DNA of 12,086 nucleotides from an uncultured Eubacterium sp. (GTDB lineage: Bacteria > Bacillota > Clostridia > Lachnospirales > Lachnospiraceae): the NCBI GenBank assembly GCA_910586045.1, contig CAJUIH010000102.1, positions 1 to 12,086 on the forward strand. The letters run 5' to 3'. How positions within the stretch are numbered: the stretch's first letter is position 1; each line of letters begins with the position of its first letter. Below, piece by piece: positions 7,588-12,086 of the stretch. Position numbers and translations under genes: made by a program. Below the pieces are notes generated by a model. That model had not been told where the DNA came from. It was given only the letters and a program-made list of their open reading frames with translations, and did no database searches.

Positions 7588-8253
7588 GTGGATATGGTAA
7601 CGGTACGGAATCTGAAAAAATATTTTGGCAAAGGCAGCCGTCTGGTAAAAGCATTGGACGGGATCAGCTTTTCCATTGAAAAAAGCAAATTTACGGTGAT
7701 TATCGGAGCTTCCGGTTCCGGAAAAACAACGCTGTTAAATACGATCGGCGGATTATATGAACCAACGGAGGGGGAAGTTATGGTAGACGGGATTTGTTTG
7801 GCGCAATTATCCGAGGAACAGTTGACGGTTTTTAGGCGCAGAAATGTAGGATTTGTTTTTCAGGATTATAATCTGGTTCCGGAACTGACCATACGGGAAA
7901 ATATTTTATTCCCGCTCGCCCTGGACGATTCCAGGCCGGATCCGTTTTTTTTCGCTGAAATTGTTAACTTGTTAGGGCTAAATGGTCAACTAGAGAAATT
8001 TCCCTATATGCTTTCCGGCGGCGGGCAGCAGTGTACAGCGATCGCCAGGGCCTTGATTACAAAACCGGCGCTTTTGCTGGCGGATGAACCGACAGGGAGT
8101 TTTGACGCAAAGACAAGCCAGAATGTAGCCGGACTTTTAAAAATGACAACGGAAACGTTTCATCAGACACTTGTTATGATTACCCATAACCTGGAATTGG
8201 CGCAGCTTGCGGACCGGGTGATTAAGCTCAAAGACGGGCGTATTGTTTCCTGA
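7588..8253 (+). CDS. ABC transporter ATPase with a degenerate signature motif (first ATPase of the exporter)
   Basis: This 221-residue cytosolic ATPase is of the MacB/LolD/BceA type that drives FtsX-like permeases. Walker A is GASGSGKT (40-47), the Q-loop is in FVFQDYNLVPEL, Walker B is LLLADEPTG (D166, catalytic E167), and the H-loop is MITHN. The signature is abnormal: LSGGGQQCTAIARAL from residue 142, where the paralogue at 11051 has LSGGQQQRVAIARVL. The usual fifth-position Q is G, the conserved R is C149 and the next V is T150. The D-loop reads GSFDAKT instead of GNLDSKT. The two ATPases otherwise align end to end without gaps, so this is a diverged copy and not a frameshift. The start is GTG 7588, 5 bases after GGGGGAAG; ATG 7594 is the alternative. 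ATP binding seems intact, while its hydrolysis step may be impaired or asymmetric. Confidence 0.92.
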   Translation: MDMVTVRNLKKYFGKGSRLVKALDGISFSIEKSKFTVIIGASGSGKTTLLNTIGGLYEPTEGEVMVDGICLAQLSEEQLTVFRRRNVGFVFQDYNLVPELTIRENILFPLALDDSRPDPFFFAEIVNLLGLNGQLEKFPYMLSGGGQQCTAIARALITKPALLLADEPTGSFDAKTSQNVAGLLKMTTETFHQTLVMITHNLELAQLADRVIKLKDGRIVS

Positions 8254-8257
8254 AAAT

Positions 8258-8280
8258 GGCTCACGATGGAAACGTGATCC
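8258..8280 (+). repeat. Small hairpin just after the first ATPase gene
   Basis: GGCTCACG (8258-8265) and CGTGATCC (8273-8280) can pair with one mismatch around a 7-base loop, 4 bases after the ATPase stop. No T-run follows, so it is not a standard intrinsic terminator. It could be an RNA-processing or stabilising hairpin, or chance. Confidence 0.25.
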
Positions 8281-8295
8281 CAAAACAGTTTCTAA

Positions 8296-8333
8296 GGTAC
8301 AAAAATGTACTTTTTTTGTACCGGAATTGTACC
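8296..8333. promoter_or_regulatory. Array of four GTAC cores one helical turn apart, candidate operator of the permease gene
   Basis: GTAC occurs at 8297, 8307, 8318 and 8329, so the steps are 10, 11 and 11 bases. GGTACAAAAA (8296-8305) is a perfect inverted copy of TTTTTGTACC (8313-8322) with a 7-base spacer. TTGTACC repeats directly at 8316 and 8327. The array lies in the 128-base gap between the first ATPase and the permease, about 50 bases before ATG 8382. Phased repeats are typical of OmpR-family binding sites, so the response regulator of this module is the prime candidate. The repeat is seen directly; the binder is inferred. A hairpin formed in the mRNA is an alternative. Confidence 0.5.
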
Positions 8334-8381
8334 TTTTGCGTGGTATTCTGAAAAAAGAAACAGGAAACAGGAGGAAAACAA

Positions 8382-10970
8382 ATGGGAATATCACTTCGAA
8401 CGCTTGCCGTGCGCAGCTTTCGTGCGGGTAAAATACGAAACCTGGTTGCGGCACTGGCCATTGTACTGACGACGGTCTTGTTTACAACCGTTACAACGAT
8501 CGGAATGGGCGCGATGGAATCTTTGACCTTAACACAGCAGATGGCAAAAGGGAGCAAGGCGGACGGGGATTTCCGCTATATGACGGCGGAACAGTTCGAA
8601 CAACTAAAACACGCGGATTTTATCGAACGCTGCGGACTGCGGATGCCGGTCGGTTATCTGACAAATACGAAACGCCAGAATGTGGAATTTGATGTGCTGG
8701 ATGAAACGCAGGCAGAGCTGACGTTTTGCAATCCCAGCTACGGTACGGCGCCGCGGGCTGAAAATGAAGTAGTCGCTTCCGATGCGGCGCTGCGGGATTT
8801 GGGCATGGAACCAAAGGTAGGGGCGGTCGTTCCGGTTGCGTTTACCGTGCGGGGCAAAACCTATACCTTTGAAATGGTAGTGTCCGGATGGTATCGGGCT
8901 TACGGCAGCCAGGTCAGTATGATGTGGGCGGGAACCGCTTTTCGGGATGCAAACCCGGCTATTTTTGCGTATACCTATCCGAAAGACCGAGCGATGGCCG
9001 GTACGTATGATTCGGATATCGTAGCGAAAAGCACACGCGGGCTGCAGGATCAAATGAATGACTGGGTATACCGTGTAGGCGGAAATCCGAAAAACCAGGA
9101 CGCGGACAATTACATCATGGCGGTCGTAAACCAGGTAACAAACGCGCAATATGCGCCGCAGACAGTCTGGATGGGCATAGCCGTCGCCGTGCTGTTTATG
9201 CTCTGCGGGTATTTGTTGATTTTTAATGTGTTCGACATTGCGGTCATGCAGGAGATCCGCCGCTACGGTTTGTATCGTACGATTGGAATGAGCAAAAAAC
9301 AAGTCCGCGGCCTGATCAACCTGCAGGCGGCCTGGCTGTCTGGGATTAGCATTCCGTTTGGCTTATTCGCCGGGTTTTTAATAGGAAAAGCTGTGCTGCC
9401 GATGGTAGTGGGTTCGTTGGCATCCGAATATGAGAACCTGGTGATAGATGTCACGCCGTCGCCTTTCATTTTTATCGCCGCCGCGTTTTTTTCGGCAGTT
9501 ACGGTCTATATTTCAACCAGAAAACCGGTGCGCGTCGCTGCGAATACGCCGCCGATCCAAGCCTTCCGCTTTGTGGAGACCGATTCGGGCAGACACAGGG
9601 TAAAACACAGGCTCATGCAGGCGGGCCTGGCCAAAATGGCGTGGCATCATTTGGGGCGTAATAAGCGGCGTTCATTTTCCATTATGGTATCGTTGATGCT
9701 GTGTATCGTATTGCTGAACAGTGTCGGGATTGCCGCGGGGAGTCTGGATGTGGAAAAACAGGTGGATTTCATGATCCGTACGGACTTTGCGGTTGTAAAC
9801 AATGTGAGCGCAAACATTATGAAAGGGTTTACCCGCCGTGTACATGGGCTGAAGCGGAAAACTATGCGGGATATTGCAAAACAGCCCGGTGTCAGGCAGG
9901 CTTGCGCGATTTACAAAAATACCTTGGATGATACGGATGTCACGTATGATTTCGGGGTTGCGATTACACAAAATGAGGACGTACCGGGCGAAAAGGCGCC
10001 TATTGGACTAAGCGCGGACGGATTTTTCTTTCATCTGGGGAACGACGGACGGCCGCTTTGCAATGTATATGGAATGCCTGAAACTGCTATCGCGCGTATG
10101 GACATCCAGGAGGGGGAAACAGATCCCAAAAAGCTTTTTCGGCGGATGCAAGACGGCGAAGGCGTTTTGGTCGGCGTACCGATTGACCGATCGACGATGC
10201 GGATGGATCAAAATCTGTGTTTTACGCAAATCGGAAAATCCATAACCGTCTATAAAAACGGGAAAGCGGTCCGTACGCTTCCTGTGTTAGCGCTGGCCGG
10301 CTTAAACGGCGACGACCAGGAAATCGGATATACCGCCAACGGGCCGTTTGCGGTTGGCGGCGACGGTGTGAATCTTTATCTTCCGTCTGCTGTTTATGAG
10401 CAGATCTATGACAAGCCTACGGTTTATAAATATTCCTTTGATGTGGAGGAAAACGCACGGGCCGGCATGACGGAATTTTTGGAAACCTATATGAACCGGG
10501 AAGATGATTCGATCACGTATGTATCCGCAGAAAGCGCCAGACAAAGCGCGCTTTTGGACCGTAAGATGATCACGTTTGTGGGCGGGCTGATTGGGTCTAT
10601 TTTTGGGATTGTAGGCGTTTTAAATCTAAGCAATACGATGATTACGACGATTCTTACACGCCGGCATGTGTTCGCGACGATGCAGAGCATCGGCATGACG
10701 AAAAAACAGCTTGCCCGGATGGTAACTTTGGAGGGGATTTTTTATGCTGCGGGAGGCTGTATCCTTGGCTTTCTCGTTTCAGCGGCGTTTGGTTTTACGC
10801 TGGTACGCGGTTTGACTGCGGACGTGTGGTATTTTTCGTTCCGGTTTACACTGGCTCCGGCGGGAATTACCTGCATCATTCTGCTGATTATGGGGATATG
10901 GATCCCGTCCGCGGCGCTGGGCCGGTTCCATAAGGGAAGCATTGTGGAAAAACTGCGGGTTACAGAATAA
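8382..10970 (+). CDS. Large FtsX-type ABC transporter permease with two FtsX domains
   Basis: This 862-residue membrane protein should have eight membrane helices in two related sets of four: one near 17-42 and three at about 262-288, 320-345 and 361-382, then one near 433-455 and three at about 729-755, 784-810 and 825-848. A large outer domain follows the first helix of each set (about 45-260 and 460-725). This is the duplicated MacB/FtsX layout, in which a single chain supplies both halves of the transporter. Such proteins export or detach peptides, lipids or antibiotics by mechanical movement instead of a normal channel. Coupling-helix-like segments occur in RRYGLYRTIGMSKKQVRGL and RRHVFATMQSIGMTKKQLARM, which mirror each other. 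ATG 8382 has AGGAGG (8369-8374) 7 bases upstream. It is flanked by one ATPase gene on each side. It is longer than BceB-type permeases and differs from them in having two outer domains. The substrate is unknown. Confidence 0.92.
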   Translation: MGISLRTLAVRSFRAGKIRNLVAALAIVLTTVLFTTVTTIGMGAMESLTLTQQMAKGSKADGDFRYMTAEQFEQLKHADFIERCGLRMPVGYLTNTKRQNVEFDVLDETQAELTFCNPSYGTAPRAENEVVASDAALRDLGMEPKVGAVVPVAFTVRGKTYTFEMVVSGWYRAYGSQVSMMWAGTAFRDANPAIFAYTYPKDRAMAGTYDSDIVAKSTRGLQDQMNDWVYRVGGNPKNQDADNYIMAVVNQVTNAQYAPQTVWMGIAVAVLFMLCGYLLIFNVFDIAVMQEIRRYGLYRTIGMSKKQVRGLINLQAAWLSGISIPFGLFAGFLIGKAVLPMVVGSLASEYENLVIDVTPSPFIFIAAAFFSAVTVYISTRKPVRVAANTPPIQAFRFVETDSGRHRVKHRLMQAGLAKMAWHHLGRNKRRSFSIMVSLMLCIVLLNSVGIAAGSLDVEKQVDFMIRTDFAVVNNVSANIMKGFTRRVHGLKRKTMRDIAKQPGVRQACAIYKNTLDDTDVTYDFGVAITQNEDVPGEKAPIGLSADGFFFHLGNDGRPLCNVYGMPETAIARMDIQEGETDPKKLFRRMQDGEGVLVGVPIDRSTMRMDQNLCFTQIGKSITVYKNGKAVRTLPVLALAGLNGDDQEIGYTANGPFAVGGDGVNLYLPSAVYEQIYDKPTVYKYSFDVEENARAGMTEFLETYMNREDDSITYVSAESARQSALLDRKMITFVGGLIGSIFGIVGVLNLSNTMITTILTRRHVFATMQSIGMTKKQLARMVTLEGIFYAAGGCILGFLVSAAFGFTLVRGLTADVWYFSFRFTLAPAGITCIILLIMGIWIPSAALGRFHKGSIVEKLRVTE

Positions 10971-11050
10971 AAGACCATAAAGAAAGGTTTTTGATAAAAA
11001 GGTTTGCCGTAAACAGACATATATGGAAAATAAGGAGGATTTGTAGTCTT

Positions 11051-11725
11051 ATGGATAGCATTTTAAAAGCAACCGGCCTGAAAAAATATTATGGCAGCGG
11101 GGATGCCATGGTAAAGGCGCTGGACGGTGTGGACCTGGAAATTGAACGCGGAAAATTTACCGCCATTATCGGCACTTCCGGAAGCGGAAAATCTACACTG
11201 CTCCATATGTTCGGCGGGCTGGATACGCCTACGGACGGCAGTGTAAAAATCGGCGGCACAGAGCTTGCAAAACTAAACAGCGAGCAGGCAACCATTTTTC
11301 GGCGCAAACAGATCGGATTTATATTTCAAAACTACAATTTGGTACCGGAGCTGACCGTTTGGGAAAATATCATATTTCCGCTTTCTATGGACAGGCAAAA
11401 GCCAGACCAGACGTTTTTAATGCAGGTTGTAAAATTACTGGGCCTGGAGACGAAGCTGGACCGTTTTCCAAACACCCTTTCCGGCGGCCAGCAGCAGCGG
11501 GTAGCGATTGCGCGTGTGCTGGCGTCCAAGCCCAGTATCATACTGGCGGACGAACCGACCGGAAATCTGGACAGTAAGACAAGCGACGACGTCATAGGGC
11601 TTTTGCAGATGACCAGCCGGGAATTTCACCAGACAATTGTGATGATTACGCATAATCCCGAGATTGCGCAGATGGCGGACCGGATTGTACGCATCGAAGA
11701 TGGACGGATTGCGGCAAGCGCGTGA
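11051..11725 (+). CDS. ABC transporter ATPase with canonical motifs (second ATPase of the exporter)
   Basis: This 224-residue cytosolic ATPase has a full motif set: Walker A GTSGSGKS (41-48), Q-loop FIFQNYNLVPEL, signature LSGGQ (143-147) followed by QQRVAIARVL, Walker B IILADEPTG (D167, E168), D-loop GNLDSKT and H-loop MITHN. It is a close paralogue of the ATPase at 7588 (well over half of positions match by eye, no gaps) and most likely works on the permease encoded just upstream, alone or as a mixed dimer with the other ATPase. The start is ATG 11051. AAGGAGG lies at 11032-11038, so the gap of 12 bases is longer than normal and may lower translation. The only closer candidate, TTG 11041, runs directly into a stop. 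The leader of 80 bases after the permease stop shows no terminator. Confidence 0.94.
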   Translation: MDSILKATGLKKYYGSGDAMVKALDGVDLEIERGKFTAIIGTSGSGKSTLLHMFGGLDTPTDGSVKIGGTELAKLNSEQATIFRRKQIGFIFQNYNLVPELTVWENIIFPLSMDRQKPDQTFLMQVVKLLGLETKLDRFPNTLSGGQQQRVAIARVLASKPSIILADEPTGNLDSKTSDDVIGLLQMTSREFHQTIVMITHNPEIAQMADRIVRIEDGRIAASA

Positions 11726-11738
11726 CAGTCGGTGAAAC

Positions 11739-11755
11739 GCGCAATGTGATTGCGC
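11739..11755 (+). repeat. Intergenic inverted repeat GCGCAA-TGTGA-TTGCGC
   Basis: Perfect 6-base arms around a 5-base loop lie 14 bases after the second ATPase stop and 36 bases before the DUF3781 start. No T-run follows, so a terminator is unlikely. It could be an operator or a weak RNA hairpin between the ATPase and DUF3781 genes. Confidence 0.3.
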
Positions 11756-11790
11756 TGGAAAATTCGGATGGCATGGAAAGGAGGCAGAAC

Positions 11791-12075
11791 ATGAACGACA
11801 GCCAAAGGTTACTGGATCACGCAGACCAGATTCATACAACCGAAATGGGAGTGGACCGAATAAAGAGAAATCTGCATTTAGATACAGAGGATATCGTTGC
11901 ATATTGCAAAAATAAAATACTGGATAAAAACTGTAAAATCACCCGAAAAGAGAAAAATTGGTATTGTGAGGTCGATGATGTCCAAATAACGGTTCATGCT
12001 TATCGTTATACGATTATTACAGCGCATAAAATAAAAATGAAACGCGCTCAAGATAATCAAGATAACATTTTATAA
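11791..12075 (+). CDS. DUF3781 domain-containing small protein
   Basis: This 94-residue protein matches DUF3781 as I recall the family: HTTEMGVDRIKRNLHL near the start, a central CKNKI helix, then KNWYCEVDDVQITVHAYRYTIITAHKIK. Members are small, probably cytosolic, and of unknown function. They often appear as single genes in gut Firmicutes. No signal peptide or membrane segment is visible. The C-terminal half looks like paired beta strands, and the end is charged and polar. ATG 11791 has a strong AAAGGAGG at 11777-11784 with a 6-base gap. It is 65 bases after the second ATPase. Its codons are clearly more AT-rich than those of the exporter genes, which may mean a separate origin. Whether it belongs to the exporter operon is unclear. 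Confidence 0.75.
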   Translation: MNDSQRLLDHADQIHTTEMGVDRIKRNLHLDTEDIVAYCKNKILDKNCKITRKEKNWYCEVDDVQITVHAYRYTIITAHKIKMKRAQDNQDNIL

Positions 12076-12086
12076 CAAATTGTTAT
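12072..12086. repeat. Palindrome ATAACAA-A-TTGTTAT at the window edge
   Basis: A perfect inverted repeat with 7-base arms and a 1-base spacer overlaps the DUF3781 stop codon and runs to the last base of the window. It may be an operator for the next gene or the first half of a longer structure that is cut off here. Confidence 0.35.

Noticed and set aside
7537..8253. First ATPase as a pseudogene because of its odd signature motif
   Set aside because: The frame is intact over the full length, all other ATPase motifs are present, and it aligns with the paralogue without gaps.
8296..8322. Intrinsic terminator formed by the GGTACAAAAA inverted repeat
   Set aside because: The stem is AT-rich, the T-run is inside the arm and no T-run follows it. 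The extra phased GTAC cores fit a protein-binding array better.
8604..9302. Long reverse-strand open frame opposite the permease gene
   Set aside because: The + strand reading is a full permease with clear domains, and the reverse frame has no recognisable motif or ribosome site.
11023..11046. Seven-codon leader ORF (MENKEDL) before the second ATPase
   Set aside because: It has no ribosome site of its own, and the AAGGAGG lies inside it. It is probably chance.

Overview
The window looks like chromosome of an anaerobic Firmicute of class Clostridia. It has strong AGGAGG-type ribosome sites, TTG and GTG starts beside ATG, a roughly balanced base composition, and gene families common in Lachnospiraceae/Christensenellaceae-like genomes: a TGS-type uridine kinase, DUF1538, DUF3781 and FtsX-type ABC exporters under a short-loop histidine kinase. 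I cannot name the species. All nine or ten real genes lie on the + strand. The longest stretch without a gene is about 130 bases, and no insertion sequence, CRISPR array, tRNA or rRNA was seen.

Layout. (1) 1-2578: a good sigma-70-type promoter at the left edge, a Nif3-family dinuclear-metal protein, and a uridine-kinase-like protein with an N-terminal ThrRS-like (TGS) region. (2) 2649-4872: a membrane protein made of two DUF1538 halves, followed with a 17-base overlap by a soluble protein made of two PII-like domains. Together they look like a transporter and its PII-type regulator. (3) 4907-5731: an AraC-family regulator with an N-terminal cupin sensor; its target is not obvious. (4) 5831-11725: a five-gene module with an OmpR-type response regulator, a histidine kinase with two membrane segments and almost no external loop, an ABC ATPase, a large duplicated FtsX-type permease, and a second ABC ATPase. 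It resembles peptide- or envelope-stress-sensing exporters. (5) 11791-12075: a small, more AT-rich DUF3781 gene, then a palindrome at the window edge.

How the parts work together. In region 4 the kinase probably senses a membrane-associated compound or the state of the exporter, and the regulator then raises exporter expression. The best candidate operator is an array of four GTAC cores about one DNA turn apart in the 128-base gap before the permease gene. The two ATPases are clear paralogues that align without gaps. The first has lost the normal ABC signature (LSGGGQQCT instead of LSGGQQQRV), so the exporter may carry an asymmetric ATPase pair. In region 2 the overlap, the shared reading block and the acidic tail of the membrane protein suggest a PII-gated ion or solute transporter. 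These two modules are the most interesting parts of the window.
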